Assembly (NCBI GenBank): GCA_036508555.1
Contig: DATCHD010000002.1
Coordinates: 1-22,812 of the forward strand
DNA: 22,812 bases
Direction: 5' to 3'
Origin: CAINVV01 sp036508555
GTDB taxonomy: Bacteria > Bacteroidota > Bacteroidia > Bacteroidales > Prolixibacteraceae
Every line of letters starts with the position of its first letter. The stretch's first letter is position 1. The notes beneath the pieces are model-generated. The model saw nothing but the letters and a program-made list of their open reading frames with translations. It was not told the DNA's origin and ran no database searches. Of this stretch, positions 1 to 7,392 are shown in pieces. The translations under genes were made by a program, and so were the position numbers.

Positions 1-228
1 AATGAGTTTTACGAATTTGCGGTCAGGGATAATGGTATTGGAATCGATATGCAATTTCACGACAGGGTATTCACTATTTTTCAACGCTTACATACAAAAG
101 AAGAATATCCCGGTACTGGCATAGGTCTATCCATTTGTAAATGTATTGTCGAAAGGCATGAAGGCAAGATATGGTTTGAATCAAAGGAAAACGAAGGAAC
201 AACTTTTTATTTTACCTTAAAGAAATAA
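1..228 (+). CDS. Sensor histidine kinase, C-terminal fragment (cut by window edge)
   Basis: Only the last 75 residues of a histidine kinase are inside the window; the open frame runs in from the left edge and stops with TAA at 226-228. The visible part is the end of a HATPase_c (GHKL) ATP-binding domain: a G1 box (RDNGIGID), an F-box-like stretch (FTIFQRLHTKEEYPG), the G2 box (GTGIGLSICKCIVERHEGKIW) and the closing GTTFYFTL strand. Such domains bind ATP and phosphorylate the kinase's own histidine. The FQRLHTKEEYPGTGIGL wording is typical of PAS/GAF or phytochrome-like kinases, but the sensor part is not visible. The hybrid kinase at 260 follows after 31 bases on the same strand, so the two probably share a transcript and may form one phosphorelay. 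Confidence 0.85.
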   Translation, partial: NEFYEFAVRDNGIGIDMQFHDRVFTIFQRLHTKEEYPGTGIGLSICKCIVERHEGKIWFESKENEGTTFYFTLKK

Positions 229-259
229 ATATAAATAACAAATCTAAAATCATTATAAA

Positions 260-1891
260 ATGAGAACCATCACCATTCTTTTAATTGAGGATAATACTCA
301 AGATATTAGACTGATTAACGAAATGCTGAAGGAAATCAGATCCTTTAATTATAATCTGGAAACTGTAGCTACTTTAAAAGAAGGTTGTGAACAAATTCAA
401 AAGAACAACTTTGATATTATTTTGCTCGACCTTAACTTACCTGACAGTACAGGGCGGCAAACATTTCAAAAAGTAATTGATTGCTGCAAAGAAATACCTG
501 TAGTACTTATCACCGGAATTGAAGACGAAGAGTTGTCATTAAAACTTATCAAGGAAGGCGCCCAGGATTATCTCACTAAACAAAATTTGAATCCCGATCT
601 TCTTGGAAAATCTATTCTTTATTCAATAGAAAGGCAAGCGCTTTTAACCCAACTTGCATTCCAAAACGATGAGAAGGAAAAACGGGCAGCAGAGTTAACC
701 GTAGCCAAAGAACACGCAGAGCAAAGCGACCGGCTAAAATCAGCTTTCCTTGCCAATATGAGTCATGAAATCCGTACTCCCATGAGTGGTATTCTCGGTT
801 TTGCCGAACTACTGAAAGAGCCCGGCCTTACCGGCGAAGAGCAACAAGAGTATATTAAAATCATTGAGAAAAGTGGCGCCCGAATGCTTAATATCATCAA
901 CGATATTGTTGATATTTCGAAAATAGAATCGGGGCTAATGGAAGTTAGTATTAAGGAGTCGAATATAAACGAGCAAATCGAATACATCTATACCTTCTTC
1001 AGACCGGAGGTTGAAGGGAAAGGAATGCAACTTTCATATAGAAATGATTTGGTATCAAGTGAATCCATCATTAAAACCGACCGCGAAAAACTTTTTGCCA
1101 TTCTTACCAACCTTGTTAAAAATGCTATTAAATACACCAATAAAGGTTCGATAGAATTTGGGTATGTTTCGACAGGCTTCTCAACAACCGATTCGTTAGG
1201 TTCTGTTAGTGAGCCTGCCGAACTACAATTTTACGTGAAAGACACCGGCATCGGGATTCACAAAGACAGACAAGAAGCCATATTTGAACGGTTTATTCAG
1301 GCAGATATCTCTGATAAATACGCTTATCAGGGGGCTGGTCTGGGTTTGTCAATTTCTAAAGCATACGTGGAGATGCTTGGCGGTAAAATTTGGGTCGAAA
1401 GCGAAGAGGGAAAAGGCTCAACCTTTTATTTTACCATTCCTTACAATATTGAACCGGAAGAAAAAAATGTTGAAAAAAATATAGTTTCGGCTAAAGGGGC
1501 AGAGAATGAGATTAATCCGGAAGGTTCGGTACTCAAAATATTAATTGTCGAAGACGATGAAGTGTCAGCAAAGTTCCTTACAATGGCAATCAGGAAACTT
1601 AGCAAAGAAATTTTAAAAGTAAAAACCGGAGTTGAAGCTGTTGAAGCTTGTCGTAATAACCCTGATGTCGATTTGGTTTTGATGGATATACAAATGCCTG
1701 ATATGGACGGATATGAAGCTACCCGGCAAATACGGCAATTCAACAAAGACGTGGTTATAATAGCACAAACAGCTTTTGGACTGTCAGGTGACAGAGAAAA
1801 GGCAATAGCGACAGGGTGCAATGATTATATTTCGAAACCGATTAAGAAAGAGGAATTATCGGCGTTAATGCAAAAGTATTTCAAGAAATAG
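260..1891 (+). CDS. Hybrid regulator: receiver - histidine kinase - receiver
   Basis: This 543-residue protein has no signal peptide or membrane segment and is probably cytoplasmic. The N-terminal receiver (about 4-120) has acidic pair E10/D11, phospho-acceptor D57 in IILLDLNLP and K107. A short coiled linker (about 125-158) leads to a HisKA domain with H169 in ANMSHEIRTPMSG. The HATPase_c domain (about 270-395) carries the N box (NLVKNAIKYT), G1 (DTGIGI, 328-333) and G2 (GAGLGLSIS). A second receiver (about 425-540) has E431/D432/D433, D476 in LVLMDIQMPD and K526. All phosphotransfer residues are intact, so this looks like a phosphorelay hub with no DNA-binding or enzymatic output. The input is probably phosphate passed to D57 from a partner such as the kinase ending at 228. 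The signal is unknown. Confidence 0.9.
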   Translation: MRTITILLIEDNTQDIRLINEMLKEIRSFNYNLETVATLKEGCEQIQKNNFDIILLDLNLPDSTGRQTFQKVIDCCKEIPVVLITGIEDEELSLKLIKEGAQDYLTKQNLNPDLLGKSILYSIERQALLTQLAFQNDEKEKRAAELTVAKEHAEQSDRLKSAFLANMSHEIRTPMSGILGFAELLKEPGLTGEEQQEYIKIIEKSGARMLNIINDIVDISKIESGLMEVSIKESNINEQIEYIYTFFRPEVEGKGMQLSYRNDLVSSESIIKTDREKLFAILTNLVKNAIKYTNKGSIEFGYVSTGFSTTDSLGSVSEPAELQFYVKDTGIGIHKDRQEAIFERFIQADISDKYAYQGAGLGLSISKAYVEMLGGKIWVESEEGKGSTFYFTIPYNIEPEEKNVEKNIVSAKGAENEINPEGSVLKILIVEDDEVSAKFLTMAIRKLSKEILKVKTGVEAVEACRNNPDVDLVLMDIQMPDMDGYEATRQIRQFNKDVVIIAQTAFGLSGDREKAIATGCNDYISKPIKKEELSALMQKYFKK

Positions 1892-1975
1892 GAAGCTGCC
1901 CATCTTCTTGCAAGAACAATCAGTACATTCTGCTACACTACAGGTGGACTGAATTATCTTCAACAAAATAATTGC

Positions 1976-1983
1976 TATTTTTG
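1976..1983 (+). promoter_or_regulatory. Bacteroidetes -7 promoter element before the N-acyltransferase gene
   Basis: TATTTTTG matches the Bacteroidetes primary-sigma -7 consensus TAnnTTTG and lies 25 bases before the ATG at 2009, which would give a short leader. No good TTTG -33 box is visible at the usual distance, so this is a motif match only. Confidence 0.5.
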
Positions 1984-2008
1984 CCCCGTACTAATTACTG
2001 TTTTTACG

Positions 2009-2980
2009 ATGAATGAGATCATTCCTCCCGTTCCAAGAGCGTTGTTGGAAGCCGAACTAACCCCCGAAAAATTTCAGCGAACGACGAATAAGGCTGATAA
2101 CGAGATTTATATCCTTACTTATCACGATTCGCCTAATCTCATGCGCGAAATCGGAAGACTCCGAGAGATTACCTTCCGGCACGCAGGCGGTGGCATCGGC
2201 GAGGAGCTGGACCTCGATCAATATGACTCTTCTGAAACGCATCCCTACAAACAGCTGATCGTATGGGATCCAGCCAACAAGGAGATTCTGGGGGGATACA
2301 GGTTCATCCATTGCAGTGAGCTGGGTAAAGATGTGAATGGCGAAATACCGCTGGCAACCGCTCATCTTTTTAATTTTTCGGAAACTTTTATCCGCGATTA
2401 TATGCCTCAGGTAATCGAGCTTGGCCGCTCTTTCGTGCAACCTGATTATCAGTCTTCCAAGGCCGGATCGAAGGCTTTGTTTGCACTGGACAACCTCTGG
2501 GACGGTCTGGGTGCGCTTATGATCGACTATCCGGAAGTCAAATATTTCTTCGGAAAAGTGACCATGTACACCAATTACAACCAGGATGCCCGCAACCTAA
2601 TCCTCTATTTTTTCAGGCAATTCTTTGCAGATCCGGAACAGCTGGTATGGCCCAAACACCCGATGACAGTAAATGCCGATGAGGAAAAATTGAAAGAGCT
2701 GTTCGAGGGCAAGCCTTATGAGGAAGCATACAGGATCCTCTCACATGAGGTCAGAAAACTTGGCGAAAACATCCCTCCGCTAATCAACGCCTACATGAAC
2801 CTGACACCGAACATGCTCACATTCGGAACGGCTATCAGCGATGAATTTGGCGATGTGGAGGAGACGGGTATCATGTTAAGTATCGAGGACATGTACGACA
2901 TCAAGATCGACCGTCATGTCTCTTCCTACCTGGAGGAGCTGGTTACGAAACAGGATAATCCCAAGATACGTTTTCAGTAA
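2009..2980 (+). CDS. glsB: GNAT-fold N-acyltransferase, GlsB/OlsB-like (lipo-amino acid synthesis)
   Basis: This 323-residue protein resembles the Acetyltransf_5 (PF13444) group, often labelled 'hemolysin' but containing the OlsB/GlsB acyl-ACP-dependent N-acyltransferases. Visible family marks are an FR-x(3)-G-like stretch near residue 57, GGYRFIH (95-101) and the signature ELGRSFV (137-143), followed by ALDNLWDGLGALM and the KYFFGKVTMY strand. In Bacteroides, GlsB transfers a 3-hydroxy-acyl chain to glycine as the first step of glycine-lipid synthesis, and an O-acyltransferase (GlsA), often adjacent, adds the second chain. No GlsA-like gene lies here. The family call is strong, but the amino-acid substrate (glycine, ornithine or other) cannot be read from sequence. 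The gene has its own candidate promoter and its last 7 bases overlap the convergent purF-like gene. Confidence 0.65.
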   Translation: MNEIIPPVPRALLEAELTPEKFQRTTNKADNEIYILTYHDSPNLMREIGRLREITFRHAGGGIGEELDLDQYDSSETHPYKQLIVWDPANKEILGGYRFIHCSELGKDVNGEIPLATAHLFNFSETFIRDYMPQVIELGRSFVQPDYQSSKAGSKALFALDNLWDGLGALMIDYPEVKYFFGKVTMYTNYNQDARNLILYFFRQFFADPEQLVWPKHPMTVNADEEKLKELFEGKPYEEAYRILSHEVRKLGENIPPLINAYMNLTPNMLTFGTAISDEFGDVEETGIMLSIEDMYDIKIDRHVSSYLEELVTKQDNPKIRFQ

Positions 2981-4875
2981 GCCCGTCCGTCGATACCCTC
3001 TATATAGTTGATAAATGAGGTGTTAACAACCTTATTACCACCAGGAGTCGGATAATCACCAGTGAAATACCAGTCGCCCAAATCATTTGGACAGGCGATA
3101 TGCAGATTCTCAACCGTCTGATAAACAATCTCGACTTCGGCATTACAATCAATGGGGGTCAGCAGCTGTGCAATTTTGGCAGAAATATCCTCATCAGTGA
3201 AAGGACGGTAGATTTCCTTCACATAGTTGACCATCTCCTCTTTGGGCAGACGCTGCTGATCCTTGCATTTGCGATAGACCTCATCAATCACGGCAGATTT
3301 GCCACTCTCCTTTAAAAGGGCAATGGCCGCTTCGAAGGCCACGAATTTGCAAAGAATGGCCATGTCTATTCCATAACAATCCGGGTACCGGATCTGTGGA
3401 GCAGAGGAGATAATGATGATTTTTTTGGGTTTAAGCCTGTCCAGACTCTTCAGAATACTCTGTTTCAGGGTGGTTCCCCGTACGATGGAATCGTCGATGA
3501 CTACCAGCGTATCTTTCTGATTTTCAACGACGCCGTAGGTAACATCGTAGACGTGGCTCACCAGATCGTCGCGGCTGCTGTCGTCAGCTATGAAAGTGCG
3601 CATTTTCACATCTTTGATGGCGACCTTCTCCATCCGGGGCTCAACGGAGATGATTTCAGCAATCTGATCTTCAGTCATTGTTTTGCCTAAGGCGTGAATT
3701 TTCTCCTTTTTCCAATTCAGCAGATCGGCACGGATGCCTTCCATCATTCCGAGATAAGCAGTTTCAGCAGTATTGGGAATAAATGAGAAGACCGTATTTT
3801 GTAAATCGTTGTTGATAGCCTTCAGAATAGTGGGCGCTAACAGGAATCCCAGTTTTTTGCGCTCTTTATAGATATCCCTGTCTGAACCTCTCGAAAAATA
3901 GATTCGTTCGAAGGAACAGGAGCTTCGTTTCTGCGGAACGCGGACCATCTCCTCACTGACGGTTCCATCCATCTTAATGATCAACGCATGACCCGGTTTA
4001 ATTTCGTTCACACTAGTCCAACCAGTATTCATGACCGTCTGAATGACAGGCCTTTCCGAGGCAACCACCACCACTTCATCGTCATAATAGTAGAAAGCTG
4101 GTCTGATTCCCCAGGGATCGCGCACGACAAAGGCATCCCCGTGACCGATGATTCCGCCGATGGTATAACCGCCATCCCATTCGCGGCTCGCTCTTTCGAG
4201 CACCTTCCTGATGTCTATATTTTGTTCGATTAATGGTGAAATCTCGGCATTGTCATACCCTTCATTCTTGTATTGCCTGAATAGTAACTCGTTTTCCTCA
4301 TCAAGGAAGTGACCTATTTTCTCGAGCACCGTCACGGTATCGTTAAAACCTTTTGGGAACTGACCCAGTCCGACAAGCAGGTTGAAAAGCTCATCGACAT
4401 TGGTCAAATTGAAATTCCCGGCCAGGGCCAGATTACGGGAGCGCCAGTTGTTCTGCCGCATCACCGGATGGGTCGACTCGACACTGTTGCGGCCGTAAGT
4501 ACCATATCTCAGGTGACCAAGGTAAAGTTCACCTGCAAAGGGAAGGTTAGACTTTGCCCAGGTCGGATCAGGAAAAGCATTCGGGAAATTCTGTTTGGCA
4601 TAATTGAATTCCTTGAAGACTTTCGCGAAAACATCACGAATCGGATTAGGATCGATGGAACGATGGCGGAAAATATACTCCTGTCCGGGCGACATATTGA
4701 CTTTTACCCCCACCACACCCGCTCCGTCCTGTCCGCGGTTGTGCTGTTTTTCCATCATCAAATAGAGTTTGTTGATCCCGTATTGCCAGCTGCCGTACTT
4801 TAATCTGTAGTATTCCAATGGTTTACGAAGCCTTATCAAGGCAATTCCACACTCGTGTTTGATTTGGTCGCTCAT
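2974..4875 (-). CDS. Amidophosphoribosyltransferase, long Bacteroidetes form (PurF-like)
   Basis: PurF makes 5-phosphoribosylamine from PRPP and glutamine, the first committed step of purine synthesis. This 633-residue protein starts MSDQIKHECG: C9 is the expected N-terminal glutaminase nucleophile, exposed after removal of a short leader as in other class II amidotransferases. Matching glutaminase motifs follow: NRGQDGAG (46-53), GHLRYGTYG (120-128), GNFNLTN (153-159) and DPWGIRPAFYY (253-263). The phosphoribosyltransferase half has the PRPP loop VVIDDSIVRGTT (458-469) and IRYPDCYGID. It is about 130-160 residues longer than E. coli or Bacillus PurF, with extra sequence near 185-230 and 355-450. 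Bacteroidetes often carry this long form beside a standard PurF, so its exact role is less certain than its family. Its start overlaps the upstream SPOR gene stop by ATGA, suggesting coupled translation. Confidence 0.85.
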   Translation of the reverse strand: MSDQIKHECGIALIRLRKPLEYYRLKYGSWQYGINKLYLMMEKQHNRGQDGAGVVGVKVNMSPGQEYIFRHRSIDPNPIRDVFAKVFKEFNYAKQNFPNAFPDPTWAKSNLPFAGELYLGHLRYGTYGRNSVESTHPVMRQNNWRSRNLALAGNFNLTNVDELFNLLVGLGQFPKGFNDTVTVLEKIGHFLDEENELLFRQYKNEGYDNAEISPLIEQNIDIRKVLERASREWDGGYTIGGIIGHGDAFVVRDPWGIRPAFYYYDDEVVVVASERPVIQTVMNTGWTSVNEIKPGHALIIKMDGTVSEEMVRVPQKRSSCSFERIYFSRGSDRDIYKERKKLGFLLAPTILKAINNDLQNTVFSFIPNTAETAYLGMMEGIRADLLNWKKEKIHALGKTMTEDQIAEIISVEPRMEKVAIKDVKMRTFIADDSSRDDLVSHVYDVTYGVVENQKDTLVVIDDSIVRGTTLKQSILKSLDRLKPKKIIIISSAPQIRYPDCYGIDMAILCKFVAFEAAIALLKESGKSAVIDEVYRKCKDQQRLPKEEMVNYVKEIYRPFTDEDISAKIAQLLTPIDCNAEVEIVYQTVENLHIACPNDLGDWYFTGDYPTPGGNKVVNTSFINYIEGIDGRAY

Positions 4876-5366
4876 TCTTTTTTAATTTCAACCTGAACAA
4901 CCGGAACAGGAAAGGCGATCTCGTCTGAGACGATAAAGGCATTCGAATAACCGGCCGATAAATTTTTTAAAACTTTTAATGCATCACTCTTGCTCCTGAA
5001 ATCTCCGGCACGTACAATGAAATCGGGAGATTTGAATATCAGATACACCCTGGTATCAGGATGTAAAAAGCTAAATTCTGATCTGATTTTTTCCGCACGG
5101 GCCCTGGCCTGAACTCCGGATCCAAAATAGAGCTGGAGTCTGTATCCGGACATCGTTCCTGTTTTCCTGCTACGGTCGTATTGCTGATGAAGCAGGTCGG
5201 AAATCTCGCTGCTGGCCTCAACATTCAGGCGTTGCCAGATAAAAGCGCCATCAGTGACAGTCGGCGTAAAGGCAGCCGGTTTAGCTGTCTGCGCACCTAC
5301 CGGGAAGCTGAAAAAGATCAGGGATAACCAGAACAAAAAAATTGATCTCCGTCTCAACGTATTCAT
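4872..5366 (-). CDS. Exported SPOR-domain protein
   Basis: With the start at 5366 the protein has 164 residues. It opens with a clear signal peptide: basic MNTLRRR, a hydrophobic run (SIFLFWLSLIFFSF), then PVGAQ with probable signal-peptidase I cleavage at GA/Q. The C-terminal part (about 74-150) is a SPOR domain (PF05036): a GYRLQLYFGSG strand, an ARAEKIRSEF helix, RVYLIFKSPDFIVRAGDF and SDALKVLKNL. SPOR domains bind denuded peptidoglycan glycan strands, mostly at division sites, so a periplasmic wall-associated role is likely. An upstream in-frame ATG (5387) is possible, but the -7 element at 5392-5385 would place the transcript start downstream of it, which favours 5366. The stop overlaps the PurF-like start by 4 bases; no functional link to purine synthesis is known. 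Confidence 0.8.
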   Translation of the reverse strand: MNTLRRRSIFLFWLSLIFFSFPVGAQTAKPAAFTPTVTDGAFIWQRLNVEASSEISDLLHQQYDRSRKTGTMSGYRLQLYFGSGVQARARAEKIRSEFSFLHPDTRVYLIFKSPDFIVRAGDFRSKSDALKVLKNLSAGYSNAFIVSDEIAFPVPVVQVEIKKE

Positions 5367-5384
5367 ATCACGGATAATTTGCCG

Positions 5385-5392
5385 CAAAGATA
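5385..5392 (-). promoter_or_regulatory. -7 promoter element for the SPOR-purF-like operon
   Basis: Read on the minus strand, TATCTTTG fits TAnnTTTG. Transcription would begin around 5378-5381, upstream of the ATG at 5366 but inside the longer possible frame starting at 5387, so the element also decides the start codon. No convincing -33 box is visible. Confidence 0.5.
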
Positions 5393-5459
5393 AGGAAAAT
5401 TGGGTGGGGTAAAAAATCTGATTTCCAAATATTATATATCCGAAAGCAGTAACCTGTAA

Positions 5460-5487
5460 GTTTTAAAAACAAGTTAACTTTGCAAAG
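5460..5487 (+). promoter_or_regulatory. Promoter with tandem palindromes (candidate operator) before the HigA-like gene
   Basis: TAACTTTG at 5475-5482 fits the -7 consensus TAnnTTTG, 32 bases before the ATG at 5515. Three small palindromes overlap or flank it: GTTTTAAAAAC (5460-5470), AAGTTAACTT (5471-5480) and CTTTGCAAAG (5478-5487). HigA-type proteins usually bind palindromes over their own promoter, so autorepression is a reasonable inference. Short A+T-rich palindromes can also arise by chance. Confidence 0.45.
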
Positions 5488-5514
5488 GATGAGAGTAATA
5501 AAAGAAAAAACACT

Positions 5515-5982
5515 ATGAAAACTAAAATATTAAGAACAGAGCAAGCATACAACGAAGCTTGCGAGAAGATTTACAGTCTTATAAACAGCACTGAAAATCC
5601 CATTGAAACGAACAGTCCGGAAGGTGAAGAACTGGAACTTTTATCTTTACTTGTAGAAAAATACGAACAAGAACATTATCCGATCAATGCACCAAATCCA
5701 ATTGAAGCGATAAAGTTTCGAATGGAACAAATGAATCTGAAGCAAGCTGATATTGCCCCTTTATTTGGAGGGAAAACAAGAATATCAGAAGTGTTGCATG
5801 GGAAAAGACCTTTAACTTTAAATACGATAACCTTACTAAACAGGTACTTGGGAGTTCCATTAGAGTCAATGGTTGTTGGGAACAAAGAGATAAAGATTGA
5901 TCCGGAAATAAGTGAGCGGCTTTTGAGTATTTTGTCAATCAGGGAATATTTTACAAAAAACAACAAGACGGCATTGGTTTAA
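5515..5982 (+). CDS. HigA-like antitoxin / XRE-family HTH regulator, no toxin partner
   Basis: This 155-residue protein has an acidic N-terminal half (about 1-60, including SPEGEELELLSLLVEKYEQEHYP) as in HigA antitoxins that follow a HigB RelE-type toxin. An XRE-type helix-turn-helix follows at about 62-117 (IEAIKFRMEQMNLKQADIAP, then GGKTRISEVLHGKRPLTLN). HigA proteins neutralise HigB mRNA interferases and repress their own operon. Here there is no toxin: the upstream 150 bases are a divergent promoter region, and miaB begins 69 bases downstream. The gene is therefore an orphan antitoxin, acting as a repressor, as an anti-toxin against a distant HigB, or as a remnant. It is more A+T-rich than miaB and purF, consistent with recent acquisition. 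The candidate operator lies just upstream. Confidence 0.8.
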   Translation: MKTKILRTEQAYNEACEKIYSLINSTENPIETNSPEGEELELLSLLVEKYEQEHYPINAPNPIEAIKFRMEQMNLKQADIAPLFGGKTRISEVLHGKRPLTLNTITLLNRYLGVPLESMVVGNKEIKIDPEISERLLSILSIREYFTKNNKTALV

Positions 5983-5997
5983 CCATCGAAATGTTCC

Positions 5998-6021
5998 CCC
6001 TTCGGCTTATCTCAGGGACCG
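5998..6021. repeat. 24-nt motif, copy 1 (upstream of miaB)
   Basis: The pattern CCCTTCG-N-CT-N3-CTCAGGGACCG occurs here and again at 9773-9796; by eye 20 of 24 positions are identical. This copy ends 30 bases before the miaB start. It resembles a dispersed 'CCTTCGACTCCGCTCAGG' element that I recall from many environmental genomes, but I could not search for it. Confidence 0.5.
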
Positions 6022-6051
6022 GATCGTTCTTTTAATTCCAAAGGATATTCT

Positions 6052-7392
6052 ATGACAGAAAAATATATATATATCGAAACTTACGGATGCCAGATGAATG
6101 TAGCTGACAGTGAAGTTGTTGCCTCGGTTATGGCCGATCGTGGTTTCGTGGTAACCGATCAATACGCTACCGCGGATGCCATTTTTATGAACACTTGTTC
6201 CGTGCGCGACAACGCCGAGAAGAAAATTTGGAACCGGCTGGCCTTCTTCAAGAGTCTGAAGAAAAAGAATCCAAAGCTGGTTGTCGGACTGATTGGCTGC
6301 ATGGCGGAAAGGATTGGGGAAGAGCTGGTCGCGAAGAAAACTGTAGACCTCATTGCCGGACCGGATGCCTACCGGGATCTTCCTTTCCTTTATGACAAAG
6401 CCCGTTTGGGGGAAAGTGCTGTAAATGTGGAACTGACGATCGACGAGACCTACGACTCCATTATCCCGAAACGGATTGGAGACGAAAAAGTCACCGGATT
6501 TGTCTCCATCACAAGAGGTTGCAACAATTTCTGTACCTATTGCATCGTGCCTTACACTCGTGGACGGGAGCGCAGCCGCGATCCGAAAGATATTATCAAT
6601 GAGGCCAGGGCACTTCTTGAAGGAGGCACCAGGGAGGTAACCTTGCTGGGACAGAATGTCAACTCCTACAACTGGCACCCGGAACCCACTCGTAAACCCA
6701 TCAAATTCCCGGATTTGCTGGAGATGGTGGCTCAGATCTCCCCCTCACTGCGAGTCAGGTTTACCACATCACATCCTAAAGATCTTTCCGATAAGCTTTT
6801 AAAGAAAATGATCGCCTATTCGAATATCTGCAGGCACATTCATTTACCGGTTCAGTCGGGAAGTTCTGCTATTCTGAAGAAGATGAACCGCAAATATGAC
6901 CGCGACTGGTACCTCGACAGGATTCGGGCCATCCGTCTTGTCCTGCCGGATTGCGGAATCACCACGGATATCTTCTGCGGTTTCTGCACGGAAACGGAGG
7001 AGGATCACCAGCAATCTTTGCTTCTGATGGAAGAGGTCGGATTCGACACTTCCTTTATGTTTAAATTCTCCATGCGACCGGGTACTTATGCAGCGGACCA
7101 CTTTGAAGATGATGTTCCCGAAGCTGTGAAATCCAGGCGTCTGGAGGAGATCATTCAGTTGCAAAACCGGCTTTCGCTGGAAAGTAACCAGCGCGATATT
7201 GGAAAGACGATGGAAGTCCTTGCTGAAGGCACCTCTAAAAAGAAGAAGAGTGAGCTTTTCGGCCGAAGTTCGCAGAATAAGGTGGTAGTGTTTCCCGGAC
7301 AAGACATCACGGTAGGCGATCTTGTGCGCGTAAAGATTCTCGACTGCACCCAAACTACGCTCATTGGTGAGGTGTTTAAGCTGCCGGCCTAA
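6052..7392 (+). CDS. miaB: MiaB, tRNA-2-methylthio-N6-isopentenyladenosine37 methylthiotransferase
   Basis: MiaB is a radical-SAM enzyme that adds a methylthio group to i6A37 of tRNAs reading UNN codons, giving ms2i6A. The 446-residue length is normal. The N-terminal UPF0004 domain has three cysteines for the auxiliary [4Fe-4S] cluster: C13 (YIETYGCQMN), C49 (NTCSVRDNAEKK) and C83 (IGCMAER). The radical-SAM triad CxxxCxxC is C157, C161 and C164 (RGCNNFCTYCIVPYTRGRERSR, split here by its cysteines). A TRAM RNA-binding domain closes the protein (about 380-445, ending TTLIGEVFKL). The C-x-V-R-D-N-A-E wording separates MiaB from the relatives MtaB and RimO. An AAAGGAT stretch lies just before the ATG. 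Its last 17 bases overlap the convergent DUF5618 gene. Confidence 0.95.
   Translation: MTEKYIYIETYGCQMNVADSEVVASVMADRGFVVTDQYATADAIFMNTCSVRDNAEKKIWNRLAFFKSLKKKNPKLVVGLIGCMAERIGEELVAKKTVDLIAGPDAYRDLPFLYDKARLGESAVNVELTIDETYDSIIPKRIGDEKVTGFVSITRGCNNFCTYCIVPYTRGRERSRDPKDIINEARALLEGGTREVTLLGQNVNSYNWHPEPTRKPIKFPDLLEMVAQISPSLRVRFTTSHPKDLSDKLLKKMIAYSNICRHIHLPVQSGSSAILKKMNRKYDRDWYLDRIRAIRLVLPDCGITTDIFCGFCTETEEDHQQSLLLMEEVGFDTSFMFKFSMRPGTYAADHFEDDVPEAVKSRRLEEIIQLQNRLSLESNQRDIGKTMEVLAEGTSKKKKSELFGRSSQNKVVVFPGQDITVGDLVRVKILDCTQTTLIGEVFKLPA

Noticed and set aside
1441..1821. 126-residue minus-strand frame
   Set aside because: Antisense to the C-terminal receiver of the hybrid kinase, whose motifs are intact.
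4309..4803. 164-residue plus-strand frame
   Set aside because: Lies wholly antisense to the clearly coding PurF-like gene; its sequence has no domain character.
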